64,000 bases of DNA from Ardenticatena sp. (GCA_015487975.1 WFOS01000064.1:1-64000), one strand, 5' to 3'; shown: positions 8,225 to 21,081, numbered from the stretch's first letter. Made by a program: numbers and translations. Notes: generated by a model not told the origin, from the sequence alone.

Positions 8225-11158
8225 ATGACTCAATGGCTTTCTCGAACAATGCGTCTCTTGGTCCTATTGGTGGTGCTCGTCTTGAATCTGCCCACTACAC
8301 TTCGACCACCCCGCACGACCACTGCCGCACCACTCACTGCCGCAGCCGATTGCAACATCTGGTGGAACGAAGTCTTACACGACACATTCGACACGACCTA
8401 TCGAAACCCCATCGGCGCCGTGACGACGGGAACGACCGTCAAACTCCGCTTGCGTGTGGCACAAGGCGACATCACCGGTGCCCGTGTCCGCGTGTGGGAC
8501 GACCGTACCAATACCGAAACGTACTACGACATGGCGTGGGACGGCACTTACGATACGGACCCAACAACATATGACTGGTGGTATGTGGACATCCCCGTCG
8601 GTTCGACCCCCACGATCCTCTACTACTTTTTCGAAATCAACGACGCGCCCGGCTGGTGTACTGCCGACCAAGACTTCTATGTAGACGACGACCCAAAATT
8701 CTACGGTGGTGGATATGGACAAATGAGCGATGCCTACGACGATACGCGCTCCTTCCAAATCACCGTCTACGACCCCACCTTCACCGTCCCTTCCTGGATG
8801 CAACGCGGCGTCGTCTATCAAATTTTCCCCGATCGCTTCCGTGACGGCGACCCTACGAACAACCCACAGGCTGGGCGATTCTCGTATGGCCGCAGCAATG
8901 GTGCAATCGTGCGTTCCCAATTCAATGGCGCCAATCCCAGCGGCGATTGGAACTTCACCGTTTGCGATCCGCGTGGGACATACTCGCCTTCGTGCGTAGA
9001 TGCCGATGGGGGATATTACGGCGACAATTTCTACGGCGGCGATTTGCGCGGAATCATCCAGAAAATCGAAGATGGCTATTTCACCAACTTGGGTATCACC
9101 GTTCTCTACCTCAATCCCATCTTCCGCTCCCCATCCAACCACAAATACGACACTGCCGACTACATGACCATCGATCCCGATTTTGGGACGTTGGCGGACT
9201 TTCAAGAATTGGTGCAAACCGCCGAAGCACATGGCATCAAAATCATCCTGGATGGCGTCTTCAACCACACCTCATCGGACAGCAAGTACTTCGACCGATA
9301 TAGTCGCTATGACGCGAGCGGCAACCTTACAAGCCCCAACGGGCCTGGCACAGACGACAATAGTGGTGCATGCGAAAGCCCTTCCTCGCCCTACCGCGGT
9401 TGGTACTACATCCCCGACATTGGTACGCCTGGCAATCAGCCAAGCGACCGTTGCGATACCGATGATACCGATGATCCCGGCGGAGCATGGACGGCAACGT
9501 ATGAAGCGTGGTATGGCTATGGCTCGTTGCCCAAACTTCGAGCGAACAGTACCGATGTGCGGGCGCTCATTTGGTCGAATGGGACCAACAGTGTCGGCCC
9601 ATACTGGGTCAGCCAGGGGGCAGATGGCTGGCGTTTCGATGTCGGTGGTGATGTCGATCCCGGTGTGACCAACGACCCTACCAACGACTACTGGGAAGGC
9701 TTCCGCGCTGCTGTACGGGCTATCAATAGCGACACGCTGCTCCTGGGCGAAGAATGGGGTGACGCCTCCGCCTGGCTGCTCGGCAACGAGTGGGACAGCG
9801 TCATGAACTACCGCTTCCGCTCGGCGCTGCTCGGGTGGCTCATGACAGGGTGTAGTGGCAATGGCTGCACGAACGGGACGCAATTCGAAGACAACGATAG
9901 CAACATCGCGAGCAGCAGCGGGGCGATTACACAGCTTTCACCCTCACAATTCAATGCCCGCCTGCTCTCGATTTGGGAAGATTATCCCCCCATGGCGTTC
10001 AAAGCGATGATGAATTTGGAAGGCTCACACGACACGAACCGGATACGTTTCTTGTTGAAGAAAATCAACAACGACGACGACGCAACCGCTGTGCAGCGCA
10101 TGAAAGAGTGGTGGATTTTCAGCTTCACCTACCCGGGCGCGCCAACACTCTACTATGGCGATGAGATTGGGCTCACCCACGATGGCGTGTGGACAGGGAG
10201 CAAATGGGAAGACGATCCCTACAACCGCGTTCCCTTTCCTTGGGATGATGCCAGTGGGTCGAGCTATGCCTACGACACGACAGCACAAAACGCCGGCCTG
10301 CTCGACCATGCCCGCAAAATGGCCAGTATTCGCCACAGTTACCGCGCCTTGCAAGATGGCGATGTACACCACGCGCTGGTCCTCAACGATGCCAACAAAC
10401 TGTACGGCTTCGCCCGTACTATCTCGGTCAATGGGCAAACCCAAACGGCCCTCATCATCCTCAACCGCGACAACGCCACCCATACCACCACGATCACCGG
10501 GCTCGACAACGCCCCCTACAATCTGGCGGACGGTACGGTGCTGGTCGATGCACTCAACGGCGGTACGTATACGGTGAGCGGGGGAAGCCTCACCGTGGAT
10601 GTTCCCAGCAACTGGGGGCGTGTCTTGCTCGAACAAAACGAGATCGATACGCCACAACTCCCTGTCGGGCGTACAGAACTCACCAATAGTGTGAACATCA
10701 TCTTCCGCCCCGTCTTCACCGATACGACTGGTGGCTACGAACTCGTCACGGCGTATCACATCTACCGCAGTAACAGCGCATCGTTTACGCCTGGGCCATC
10801 GACACGTATTGCCACCGTTGTGCCAGATACGTTTGGCGGCTACCGACTCGCCTACAAAGCCAATCCAGCCATGACCGTTACATTCGATGGGACGGAGATC
10901 ACCGTCTACGACCCCGATGGCACCAGTAGCGATTACTACGCTCTTGGCGTCGAAAACGGCGCAGGCGTTCAAAATACATCCTCGACGTCGCCCACAGCCA
11001 TTCTCCTCGATGGGAACATGAGCGTCACGCAAATAGCAACGCGGGGAACGCGCACATTCTGGATAGCCATCTCCACCACCTTCATGCTTGGTGGTGTAAT
11101 GAGCATACGGGCTCGCCACCGCTCAGCCAGAGCCAGTATCCATCGAAAGAGGCTTTGA
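8225..11158 (+). CDS. secreted GH13 alpha-amylase / neopullulanase-type glycosidase with C-terminal TM
   Basis: Signal peptide; GH13 motifs VYQIFPDRFRDGD, ILDGVFNHTSSDS, GWRFDVGGDVD, LLGEEWGD, NLEGSHDTNR; C-terminal hydrophobic segment and basic tail. Confidence 0.9.
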   Translation: MTQWLSRTMRLLVLLVVLVLNLPTTLRPPRTTTAAPLTAAADCNIWWNEVLHDTFDTTYRNPIGAVTTGTTVKLRLRVAQGDITGARVRVWDDRTNTETYYDMAWDGTYDTDPTTYDWWYVDIPVGSTPTILYYFFEINDAPGWCTADQDFYVDDDPKFYGGGYGQMSDAYDDTRSFQITVYDPTFTVPSWMQRGVVYQIFPDRFRDGDPTNNPQAGRFSYGRSNGAIVRSQFNGANPSGDWNFTVCDPRGTYSPSCVDADGGYYGDNFYGGDLRGIIQKIEDGYFTNLGITVLYLNPIFRSPSNHKYDTADYMTIDPDFGTLADFQELVQTAEAHGIKIILDGVFNHTSSDSKYFDRYSRYDASGNLTSPNGPGTDDNSGACESPSSPYRGWYYIPDIGTPGNQPSDRCDTDDTDDPGGAWTATYEAWYGYGSLPKLRANSTDVRALIWSNGTNSVGPYWVSQGADGWRFDVGGDVDPGVTNDPTNDYWEGFRAAVRAINSDTLLLGEEWGDASAWLLGNEWDSVMNYRFRSALLGWLMTGCSGNGCTNGTQFEDNDSNIASSSGAITQLSPSQFNARLLSIWEDYPPMAFKAMMNLEGSHDTNRIRFLLKKINNDDDATAVQRMKEWWIFSFTYPGAPTLYYGDEIGLTHDGVWTGSKWEDDPYNRVPFPWDDASGSSYAYDTTAQNAGLLDHARKMASIRHSYRALQDGDVHHALVLNDANKLYGFARTISVNGQTQTALIILNRDNATHTTTITGLDNAPYNLADGTVLVDALNGGTYTVSGGSLTVDVPSNWGRVLLEQNEIDTPQLPVGRTELTNSVNIIFRPVFTDTTGGYELVTAYHIYRSNSASFTPGPSTRIATVVPDTFGGYRLAYKANPAMTVTFDGTEITVYDPDGTSSDYYALGVENGAGVQNTSSTSPTAILLDGNMSVTQIATRGTRTFWIAISTTFMLGGVMSIRARHRSARASIHRKRL

Positions 11159-11193
11159 GACGAGAACATCCAAACGCAGCCTACCAAAATACA

Positions 11194-11222
11194 ACCAGCC
11201 AGGGGTGTATCCCCTGGCTGGT
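11194..11222. terminator. convergent intergenic hairpin
   Basis: ACCAGCCAGGGG-TGTAT-CCCCTGGCTGGT, 12-bp stem between converging genes; no U tract. Confidence 0.5.
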
Positions 11223-11241
11223 GTGCTGCATGCTTTGCTGC

Positions 11242-12237
11242 TTACAATTCAGGTTGATACTGCAAAATATCAGGGCGTTCCAGCGCACGGCCAGCCCCAA
11301 TCGCCACACACGCCATGGCATTTTCAGCGACATAGCAAGGCACACCCGTTCGCTGCGTGAGCAAGCGATCGAGGTTGCGCAGGAGCGCTCCGCCCCCTGT
11401 CAACACAATACCACGATCGATGATATCGCTAATCAATTCGGGCGGCGTCTTTTCGAGCACATTTTTCACCACTCGGACGATCTCTTCCAGTGGCTCGGCG
11501 ATCGCTTCGGTTATCTCGTCCGATGAAACTTCGAGTGTTTTCGGCAAACCGGCAACCTGGTCACGCCCACGGATCTCCATCGTCAGTGGTTCATCGAGCG
11601 GCAACGCGCTCCCAATCTGGATTTTGAGCTGCTCCGCTGTCTGGTCACCGATGATGAGGTTGTACTTGCGGCGAATGTAGTTGACGATAGCCTCATCGAT
11701 CTTCACACCACCCACACGGACACTACTGCTGACGACAATCCCTTTCACAGAAATCACCGCTGCTTCACTCGTTCCACCACCAATATCCAGTACCATGTTG
11801 CCAGTGGGCGTGTCGATTGGTAACCCTGCACCCAACGCTGCTGCCACAGGCTCGTAAATCAGATGGGCCTCACTTGCGCCTGCTTTCAAAGCAGCATCGC
11901 GCACTGCGCGGCTCTCCACACTGGTAACCCCCACAGGAATGCTCACCACAACCTGTGGCTTGACGAACCGCCCCGACACCTTACCAATGAAGTATTCGAG
12001 CATCTTGCGCGTCACGGTGTAATCCGCAATGACACCGCCTTTGAGCGGGCGCACAACTTCGATGGTTTCAGGCGTACGCCCCAGCATTTGGCGGGCGCGT
12101 TCGCCAATCTCCACAATGTGCTGGTCTTTGATCCGAATGGCGACCACACTTGGTTCTTGGAGCACCACCCCGCGCCCCTTGACATAGACCAACACCGATA
12201 CCGTCCCCAGATCGATTCCTATCTGCCGTGCAAACAT
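11242..12237 (-). CDS. mreB: rod shape-determining protein MreB/Mbl
   Basis: [67 protein letters not shown]. Confidence 0.92.
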   Translation of the reverse strand: MFARQIGIDLGTVSVLVYVKGRGVVLQEPSVVAIRIKDQHIVEIGERARQMLGRTPETIEVVRPLKGGVIADYTVTRKMLEYFIGKVSGRFVKPQVVVSIPVGVTSVESRAVRDAALKAGASEAHLIYEPVAAALGAGLPIDTPTGNMVLDIGGGTSEAAVISVKGIVVSSSVRVGGVKIDEAIVNYIRRKYNLIIGDQTAEQLKIQIGSALPLDEPLTMEIRGRDQVAGLPKTLEVSSDEITEAIAEPLEEIVRVVKNVLEKTPPELISDIIDRGIVLTGGGALLRNLDRLLTQRTGVPCYVAENAMACVAIGAGRALERPDILQYQPEL

Positions 12238-12369
12238 AGCTGCAACACCTTTCGCTTTCTACCGCACATGGCATCCAAGCAATACACGATAGGCTGTTTA
12301 CAAGCGGAAACGGGTGCCCGCCAGAGCGCAGGTGGGGCACCCGTTGCACGCCATACATCGAATGTATGT

Positions 12370-12828
12370 TCACTCTTCGTAGGTTTGTGGCACACCACGC
12401 TGTTGACGACGGCGGCGCACCACTTTCAAGCGCACCTGGTGGCGCATCAAGGCCAGGCGAATATCGGCCAAGCTTGGGCCTTCTCCGGGTGGGTTGCGCA
12501 ACAATTCCTCCGCCCGACGACGTGCGGCTTCGGCACGTTCGATGTCGATTTCGTCCACGTGCTCGGCCGTATCTGCCAGCACTACGACCTTATCGGGCAG
12601 CACTTCGGCAAATCCACCCCCAATCGCAAACGGCTCTTCGATACCACCAGCACGCCGAATGATCAATTCCCCCGGGCGCAAAGCCGTCAGTGTCGGTGTA
12701 TGGCGCGGCAATACGCCCATATCACCTTCCACACCCGGCAGCAACACCATTTCTACGTCGTCGGCCGAGTAGACCTTGCGCTCGATGGTTACGATGTCCA
12801 GGCTCATTTGAGCAGCCATATGCGTCAC
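12370..12828 (-). CDS. atpC: F1F0 ATP synthase subunit epsilon
   Basis: VYSADDVEMVLLPGVEGDMGVLPRHTPTLTALRPGEL; position after atpD; start uncertain. Confidence 0.93.
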   Translation of the reverse strand: MTHMAAQMSLDIVTIERKVYSADDVEMVLLPGVEGDMGVLPRHTPTLTALRPGELIIRRAGGIEEPFAIGGGFAEVLPDKVVVLADTAEHVDEIDIERAEAARRRAEELLRNPPGEGPSLADIRLALMRHQVRLKVVRRRRQQRGVPQTYEE

Positions 12829-12833
12829 CCCGC

Positions 12834-14273
<1,440 letters not shown>

Positions 14274-14311
14274 TCAGGTGTTTCCGGCGACTCAATCTTC
14301 GATTCGCCTTT

Positions 14312-15187
14312 TCAGGCTTCGGCCTCCTGCGCCTGACGAAGCGCCTCGGCACCACCAGCGATGTCCAGAATCTCGGCGGTAATCGAAGCCTGGCGTGCTT
14401 TGTTGTAGGTAAGCGTCAAATCATCCACCAGGGCTTCGGCGTTTTCCGTCGCGTTGCGCATGGCCACCATACGTGCCGAGTGCTCCGATGCCTGGGATTC
14501 AAGGACCGCCTGATAGACCAGTAACGAAACCTGCGACGGCAGCAATTCACTCAACACCGCCATTGGCGAAGGTTCGATCAGAAAGTCGGCAGGCAGTTTG
14601 GCATCGGCGATGGGTTCGATGGGCAACAATTGTCGCACCACCGGCACCTGCCGCATGGTATTCACGAAGTCCGCATAGCAAATGAAGACCTGATCGAACG
14701 TGCCATCCAGGAACGCATCGATGGCCGCACGCGCAATTGGCGTGACAGCCGTCACAGGCGGCGTATCGGGCGGCGCCGGGAAATCGGCGTAAATAGGTGG
14801 CCCATATTTGCGCATAAAATCGCGACCCTTGCGCCCCACCGTAATCAATTCGACTGGCGCTTCGGCTTCTTGAATGAAGCGGTTGGCCGCACGCAAGATG
14901 TTGGAAATCAAGGCACCTGCCAACCCGCGGTCGGGTGTGATGAGAACCAACCCAATCTTCTTGACAGGGCGCTGCACCATCAGCGGGTGTTGCGCCTCGC
15001 CACCAGCAGGTTGAGCAGCCAGATACCCCAACACTTCGCGCGACTTTTCCGCATAGGGGCGGGAGGCCAGCACACGGTCTTGGGCGCGGCGCATTTTGGA
15101 AGCCGAGACGGCTTCCATCGCGCGCGTCACTTGACCGATGTTCTTGACACTCCGAATTCGTCGCTTGATTTCACGTAACGTTGACAC
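14312..15187 (-). CDS. atpG: F1F0 ATP synthase subunit gamma
   Basis: MSTLREIKRRIRSVKNIGQVTRAMEAVSASKMRRAQ; C-terminal RMVAMRNATENAEALVDDLTLTYNKARQASITAEILDI. Confidence 0.97.
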   Translation of the reverse strand: MSTLREIKRRIRSVKNIGQVTRAMEAVSASKMRRAQDRVLASRPYAEKSREVLGYLAAQPAGGEAQHPLMVQRPVKKIGLVLITPDRGLAGALISNILRAANRFIQEAEAPVELITVGRKGRDFMRKYGPPIYADFPAPPDTPPVTAVTPIARAAIDAFLDGTFDQVFICYADFVNTMRQVPVVRQLLPIEPIADAKLPADFLIEPSPMAVLSELLPSQVSLLVYQAVLESQASEHSARMVAMRNATENAEALVDDLTLTYNKARQASITAEILDIAGGAEALRQAQEAEA

Positions 15188-15308
15188 GTACGCACTCCTT
15201 TGACATTACTGTGCAGCGTCTGTTCTCTCTATCATTCTTCCATCACTCAGCACGCTGCGACGTGGGAACGGCCGACCCCGCGATTGCCGAGGCCGGCCGT
15301 TGATTTCG

Positions 15309-16862
15309 TTAGGCGACCGGCGCCGTCTTCTTGAATTCTTCGATGGCGCGTTTGAGCATTTCCTCGGCTTCTGCGGTCAGATCGTTGGTTTCGTCGATAA
15401 TCCGCTGGAAGTCGGGGTAGTTGGCATCGAGGAAGCGGTAGAACTGCTGCTCCCATTCGGCCACCTTGTCTACCGGCACGTCATCGACATAACCATTCGT
15501 ACCGGCGTAAATGATCGCCACCTGGCGATAGAGCGGCACCGGCTGGTACTGCGGCTGCTTCAAGATTTCCTGCAAGCGGCGGCCACGCTCGATCTGCTGG
15601 CGAGTGGCTTCGTCCAGGTCGGACCCGAACTGGGCAAATGCCGCCAACTCGCGGAACTGCGCCATTTCCAGACGCAGCTTCCCGGCGACCTTCTTCATCG
15701 CCTTCGTCTGCGCTGCCGACCCCACACGGCTCACGGAGATACCGGCGTTGATGGCGGGGCGGATACCAGCGTAGAAGAGGTCGCTTTCCAGGTAAATCTG
15801 CCCGTCGGTAATCGAAATCACGTTCGTGGGCACGTAGGCCGACACGTCACCCAGCAACGTTTCGATGATGGGCAACGCCGTCATCGAACCGCCACCATAC
15901 TCATCGGCGAGCTTCGCCGAGCGTTCCAGCAGGCGACTGTGCAGGTAGAACACGTCACCCGGGTACGCTTCACGCCCTGGCGGACGGCGCATCAGCAACG
16001 ACACTTGGCGGTACGCCCAAGCGTGCTTGCTCAGGTCGTCGTAGACGATGAGCGCTTCGTTGACACGGCGCCCATTGATTTCGACACCGTTTTCCATCAC
16101 TTCTTCGCCCATCGCCGTACCAGCATAGGGCGCAATGTACTGCATCGCCGCCGGGTCCGACGCCGAGGCCACAACGACGATGGTGTACTCCATCGCGCCA
16201 TACTTTTCAAGCGTCGCCACCAGCTGGGCGATCGCCGACCGCTTCTGACCGATGGCCACATAGATACAAACCAGGTCTTTCCCCTTCTGGTTGATGATGG
16301 TATCGATCGCAATGGCCGTCTTCCCAGTCTGGCGGTCACCAATGATCAGCTCACGCTGGCCACGACCGATGGGAATCATCGAGTCGATGGCTTTGATACC
16401 GGTCTGCACGGGGGCATTCACCGACTGACGCACCACCACGTTGGGTGCGATACGTTCCACTGGGCGGAACTTCTCTGTGTTGATGGGCCCCTTCCCATCG
16501 ATGGGGCGCCCCAGAGCGTCCACCACACGGCCGAGCAATGCCTGCCCGACAGGAACGGAGATAATGCGCCCCGTTGTACGGACCTGGTCACCTTCTTCGA
16601 TTTTCAGATAATCACCAAGAATGATGATACCGACCGAGTCCTCTTCGAGGTTGAACGCCACACCGTAAATCGGCTCGGCGTGGTTGTCGGTGGGGGGAAA
16701 TTCGACCAGCTCCTGCGCCATCACCGCCGACAGACCACTGGCGCGGGCGATCCCGTCACCCACCTGCAACACCTCACCGACATTGACATCTTCGATTGGC
16801 GCCTCGAAGGACTCAATCTGTTGTTTCAGAAACTGCGTAATTTCTTCGACTTTCAAGGTCAT
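15309..16862 (-). CDS. atpA: F1F0 ATP synthase subunit alpha
   Basis: [39 protein letters not shown]. Confidence 0.97.
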   Translation of the reverse strand: MTLKVEEITQFLKQQIESFEAPIEDVNVGEVLQVGDGIARASGLSAVMAQELVEFPPTDNHAEPIYGVAFNLEEDSVGIIILGDYLKIEEGDQVRTTGRIISVPVGQALLGRVVDALGRPIDGKGPINTEKFRPVERIAPNVVVRQSVNAPVQTGIKAIDSMIPIGRGQRELIIGDRQTGKTAIAIDTIINQKGKDLVCIYVAIGQKRSAIAQLVATLEKYGAMEYTIVVVASASDPAAMQYIAPYAGTAMGEEVMENGVEINGRRVNEALIVYDDLSKHAWAYRQVSLLMRRPPGREAYPGDVFYLHSRLLERSAKLADEYGGGSMTALPIIETLLGDVSAYVPTNVISITDGQIYLESDLFYAGIRPAINAGISVSRVGSAAQTKAMKKVAGKLRLEMAQFRELAAFAQFGSDLDEATRQQIERGRRLQEILKQPQYQPVPLYRQVAIIYAGTNGYVDDVPVDKVAEWEQQFYRFLDANYPDFQRIIDETNDLTAEAEEMLKRAIEEFKKTAPVA

Positions 16863-16913
16863 TCGTATGTCCTCCTCGTGTCTGGCCCCTCGTTGATTGA
16901 GGCCGACGCGCTC

Positions 16914-17438
16914 TTATCCAACCAACCGTTCACGCAGTGCGTTGAGGCGCCCGGCCACAGTTGCATCGATGAGATGGTCACCGATACGGACGCGGACACC
17001 GCCCAAAACCGCGGGATCCACTTTGTACTCGAAGATGAGCCCCTCACCATACTGGGCGGTGAGTTTCTCTTCCAGCTTCGCCTTTTCTTCGGGAGACAGC
17101 TCGACAGCCGTTGTAATTTCGGCTGTGCGCACATGGGCTCCCGTCTGCTCCAGGATTTCGTCCAGCGTCGCCACGATTGCGTCGAGCAGGTTCAAGTCAT
17201 TGTTGCGCACCAGCAGGCGCACGAAGTTGGCGACTTCTGGCTTCAAATCCTTGGGCAGAACACCCGCGAGACGCTTCTCGCGTTCAGCGGGCGGCTTTCC
17301 AGCGTCTTCGAGTTCGGTGAGCAATTCCGGGTTTTCTTCCAGCAGGCGCCGCACCTTCTGAATACCGGTCAGCCAATCCTCGAGCGCGGTTTGCAAGATG
17401 GCCTGCGCGTAGATTTTGGCTGTTTTTTGTGCGCTCAC
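16914..17438 (-). CDS. atpH: F1F0 ATP synthase subunit delta
   Basis: Position between atpF and atpA; delta-type C-terminus LGGVRVRIGDHLIDATVAGRLNALRERL. Confidence 0.93.
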   Translation of the reverse strand: MSAQKTAKIYAQAILQTALEDWLTGIQKVRRLLEENPELLTELEDAGKPPAEREKRLAGVLPKDLKPEVANFVRLLVRNNDLNLLDAIVATLDEILEQTGAHVRTAEITTAVELSPEEKAKLEEKLTAQYGEGLIFEYKVDPAVLGGVRVRIGDHLIDATVAGRLNALRERLVG

Positions 17439-17929
17439 TTCAGATCACCTGCCTCTGCAATAAACTTCTCGACGAGTTCACGCTGCTTGGATTCGTCCAA
17501 CGCAGCACCAATGACTTTCTGCGCGATACTGAGCGAGAGCTGCGCAACTTCATCGCGCAACTGGGCCAGCATTTGCTGGCGTTCGTAAGCGATTTCCTCC
17601 TGCGCGCGCTTCTTCAACTGCTCGGCTTCCTGGCGCGCTTCCGCCAGAATTTCGTTGCGCTGGCGCTCGGCCGCTTCGCGTGCGCGCTCGATGATTTCTT
17701 GCGCTTCGCGGCGGGCTTTCGCCAGCTCTTCCTCGTATGCCTTCTGACTGGCAACGACTTCAGCACGCGCCTTCTCCGCAGCTTGCAAGCTTTCGCGGAT
17801 TTTTTCGCGGCGCTGGTCGAGCATATTCATGATCGGACGATAGAGGAACATGCGCAGCAAAACCAGCATGACGATGAAGTTCACAGTCTGCGCAATGAAG
17901 AAATTGAGATTGAGACCAAGGGCTTCCAA
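17435..17929 (-). CDS. atpF: F1F0 ATP synthase subunit b
   Basis: N-terminal TM then long Ala/Glu/Arg-rich coiled coil; operon position. Confidence 0.94.
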   Translation of the reverse strand: MEALGLNLNFFIAQTVNFIVMLVLLRMFLYRPIMNMLDQRREKIRESLQAAEKARAEVVASQKAYEEELAKARREAQEIIERAREAAERQRNEILAEARQEAEQLKKRAQEEIAYERQQMLAQLRDEVAQLSLSIAQKVIGAALDESKQRELVEKFIAEAGDLK

Positions 17930-18034
17930 TTTTGCCTCCTTACCTTAGCGTATTTGCCTGCGCGGTCGAAAGGGCGGGCAACCAATGCGTGCGCCACCCG
18001 CCCTGCATCTTCCGCAATTCAGGCCCCCTCGCGA

Positions 18035-18346
<312 letters not shown>

Positions 18347-19351
18347 TTAGTGATGTTCGTCGTGTGCTTCGACCGCCGATGCAAAGAAGACCAGCGTCAG
18401 CATGGCGAAGACGAACGCCTGAATGAACCCAACGAAAAGCTCAAGCCCAAAGAAGGGCACCGGCAAGAGCCACGGGACCAGGAAGGCCATGATGAAGAGC
18501 AAGACCTGCCCTGCAAAGATGTTCCCGAAGAGACGGAAGGCGAAGGAGATGATTTTCGCAACTTCCGAGACGGTTTCGATAAGCCCCACAATGAAGCCCA
18601 TGATACCGCCTTTGAAGTTGATGAACTTCGAGAAGTAGCTCATACCCAACGCCTGGATGCCGTAATACTGCACCAACACCATGGAAATGACAGCCAGCGC
18701 CAGCGTGAAGTTCAAGTCGGTGGCCGAAGCACGCAGGAACGGGATGAGCACACCATACTCACGACCATCTTCGGTCTTGGGCAAACCATGTTCTTCCTTG
18801 GCTTCTGCCTCGGCACCTCCTTCACCTTTTTCGGCTTCTTTTGCACCTTCTTCACCATAATGTTCGACAACCACTTCTTCGTTCGTTACGGTGTAGAAGG
18901 GGCCAATCTTTTCGACGATGTACCCTTTGCCGCCATGCGGTGCCTCGATGACGCCGACACTATCGACACCGGGCACCAACTCCCACCAGTTCGCCACAAT
19001 CACCAGCAGGAAAATCGTCATGATGATGGGGAACCATCGACGGGCACGATCACCGGCAATGTCTTCGGTAATGCTATAAAAGCCTTCGATCACCCATTCA
19101 GCAAAGTTTTGCAAACCATCGGGGATATCCTTCATGTTGCGCGTCGCCAACACGGCAAACAGAATGAGCGTGATGTCCGCCAGAATGGTGTGAATGAATG
19201 TGTTGGGGACGCGAAAGCCGAGGATAGGAACCCCTTCGGCGGGCAACTGAATACCCGGAAGCGGAACAGGGAAGTACATTTTGCTGATGACCATGGCACC
19301 CACAATGAGCACCAGGGCAACCAGCACTTTCGGATTCAGTAACCTTTTCAC
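18347..19351 (-). CDS. atpB: F1F0 ATP synthase subunit a
   Basis: Subunit-a motifs LRASATDLNFTLALAVISM and SFAFRLFGNIFAGQVLL; operon position. Confidence 0.94.
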   Translation of the reverse strand: MKRLLNPKVLVALVLIVGAMVISKMYFPVPLPGIQLPAEGVPILGFRVPNTFIHTILADITLILFAVLATRNMKDIPDGLQNFAEWVIEGFYSITEDIAGDRARRWFPIIMTIFLLVIVANWWELVPGVDSVGVIEAPHGGKGYIVEKIGPFYTVTNEEVVVEHYGEEGAKEAEKGEGGAEAEAKEEHGLPKTEDGREYGVLIPFLRASATDLNFTLALAVISMVLVQYYGIQALGMSYFSKFINFKGGIMGFIVGLIETVSEVAKIISFAFRLFGNIFAGQVLLFIMAFLVPWLLPVPFFGLELFVGFIQAFVFAMLTLVFFASAVEAHDEHH

Positions 19352-19432
19352 CGCTTTGTGTCCTCCTTCGTCGATCGCCTGAAATCAAGTCGTGGGGAAA
19401 CATGGCAGGGTGGGCCTGCCAAGACGGCGCGC

Positions 19433-19461
19433 ATTATAACATGCTCCCCTTTGCTTGGCAA
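19433..19461 (-). promoter_or_regulatory. promoter of atp operon
   Basis: Minus strand TTGCCA (19461-19456), 17 bp, TATAAT (19438-19433), upstream of atpB. Confidence 0.7.
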
Positions 19462-19543
19462 GTCCATTTTTTCACAAATGAAATTTTGCACAAATGCGCA
19501 GGCCTGTTTGCTGGAAAACGTGCCCACATGCGCTGTGCGGCTT

Positions 19544-20926
19544 CTACCCAACCCAGCGCAATCCTTTCGGGTAGTGATTTTTCAAGACCCGTCCCACTTG
19601 CTTCCCCCACCCTAATGCGTACCCGTCCACTGCTACTAGTGTCCAACCACGCTCACCGGAGCGCTCGATGGGCGCACCGCGTAAATAGGCCTCCGCCATC
19701 TCTTTGCTCAGAGACGCGACGCGCTGCACGTCCTCTGGTGAGAGATGCAATGCCAGGGCGTGCGCCGGCTCGAAACGTCCACGCCGCGCGACCCCTACGC
19801 GCAACCCAGCCCGCACCACAGAAACGTCACGCCACTCGCGTTCGGCCACAGGAAGCAGGTGCCACGCTTCACCAAACGCCGCCCACCCTTTCTCGGGTAG
19901 AGGAATGCGCATGGTTTCGCGCCAGAATGTGGCCACATCCCGACGCACACGCCCTGTCAATCGTCCATCAGCAAGGCGCCACGCCCAGGGGTCGCGCGCT
20001 CCTTGCCGGCGTAACAATGCCGCAAAATGCCCTTCCCCCAACGCGCGATGCGGCCAGAGCCGCACACACCGCTCCAATGGCAGTCCCTCCGCCAGTTCAG
20101 GCGCAACCCAATCGGGGCGACCAGGTGCACACCCCGGCCACGACGGCGGTTCGACCAGCTCGAAATCTGGATGTGTGCGCAGAAAATGGGCAATCACTGC
20201 TTCGTTTTCTTCGGGGGCAAAGGTACACGTGGCATAGACCAGTCGTCCACCGGGACGCACCAGACGCGCGGCATCGTCCAGCAAGTGGCGTTGGCGTAAG
20301 GCGCACCCCTGTACGTGGGTTTCGCGCCAATGGCTCGCCGCTGCTGGATTCTTACGAAACATGCCTTCCCCCGAACAGGGCGCATCCACGAGCACGGCAT
20401 CGAACCGCGCTTCCCACACGGCTGCCAGACGGGATGGATCTTCGTTGGTGATGAGGACATGGGGCGCCCCAAAGCGCTCGACATTTTCCACCAGCGCGGC
20501 TACACGCCCACGCACCACTTCGTTCGCCACCAAAAGCCCTTGCCCCTGCATCCGCGCCGCGATGAACGTCGCCTTGCCCCCTGGTGCCGCCGCAATATCG
20601 AGCACGGCTTCGCCCGGTTGCGGATCGAGCAGGGCGACCGGCAGCATCGCGCTGGGATCTTGCAGGTAGTAGCAGCCTGCCGCGTGGTAGGGGTGACGCC
20701 CTAAGGCCACCTCACTTTCGCGCACCACATAGCCTTCGGGCGCCCACGGCACTGGCGCAACCTGAATCGACAGCGCTGCCAGTACGGCTGCATCACATTT
20801 GAGCGTGTTCAGGCGCAGCCCCACCACAGGCTCGGTCTGCAAGGCATCGAAAAAGTCGGCCGCCTCGTTCCCCAACAAGCGTTGCATTCGCTCGGCAAAA
20901 GTAGACGGCCACACCAGTTCACCCAT
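19544..20926 (-). CDS. NOL1/NOP2/Sun-family RNA m5C methyltransferase (RsmF-like)
   Basis: DIAAAPGGKATFIAARM, VLVDAPCSGEGMFRKNP, LVYATCTFAPEENEAVI; start set at MGELVW with upstream GGGAG. Confidence 0.88.
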   Translation of the reverse strand: MGELVWPSTFAERMQRLLGNEAADFFDALQTEPVVGLRLNTLKCDAAVLAALSIQVAPVPWAPEGYVVRESEVALGRHPYHAAGCYYLQDPSAMLPVALLDPQPGEAVLDIAAAPGGKATFIAARMQGQGLLVANEVVRGRVAALVENVERFGAPHVLITNEDPSRLAAVWEARFDAVLVDAPCSGEGMFRKNPAAASHWRETHVQGCALRQRHLLDDAARLVRPGGRLVYATCTFAPEENEAVIAHFLRTHPDFELVEPPSWPGCAPGRPDWVAPELAEGLPLERCVRLWPHRALGEGHFAALLRRQGARDPWAWRLADGRLTGRVRRDVATFWRETMRIPLPEKGWAAFGEAWHLLPVAEREWRDVSVVRAGLRVGVARRGRFEPAHALALHLSPEDVQRVASLSKEMAEAYLRGAPIERSGERGWTLVAVDGYALGWGKQVGRVLKNHYPKGLRWVG

Positions 20927-21051
20927 CGGTACGCTCTCCCTTCCCTGTGGACTGACGACATACGATACCAGCATCTTCATCGCGTCTCCAAATCAACGGA
21001 GCCAACGGAGCCTTCCCACCACCCATCTGGGTAGTTTTGCCACGCAGGGGC

Positions 21052-21081
21052 TTGACAGACGGCGCTTCACCTGTCTATACT
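21052..21081 (+). promoter_or_regulatory. promoter of lysine operon leader
   Basis: TTGACA (21052-21057), 18-bp spacer, TATACT (21076-21081). Confidence 0.75.

Noticed and set aside
15300-17588. 762-aa plus-strand ORF opposite atpA/atpH
   Set aside because: Mirror ORF of a highly conserved gene; codon-bias shadow, His/Arg/Gln-rich composition, no recognisable motif.
18350-19342. 330-aa plus-strand ORF opposite atpB
   Set aside because: Antisense shadow ORF; composition-biased with no domain.
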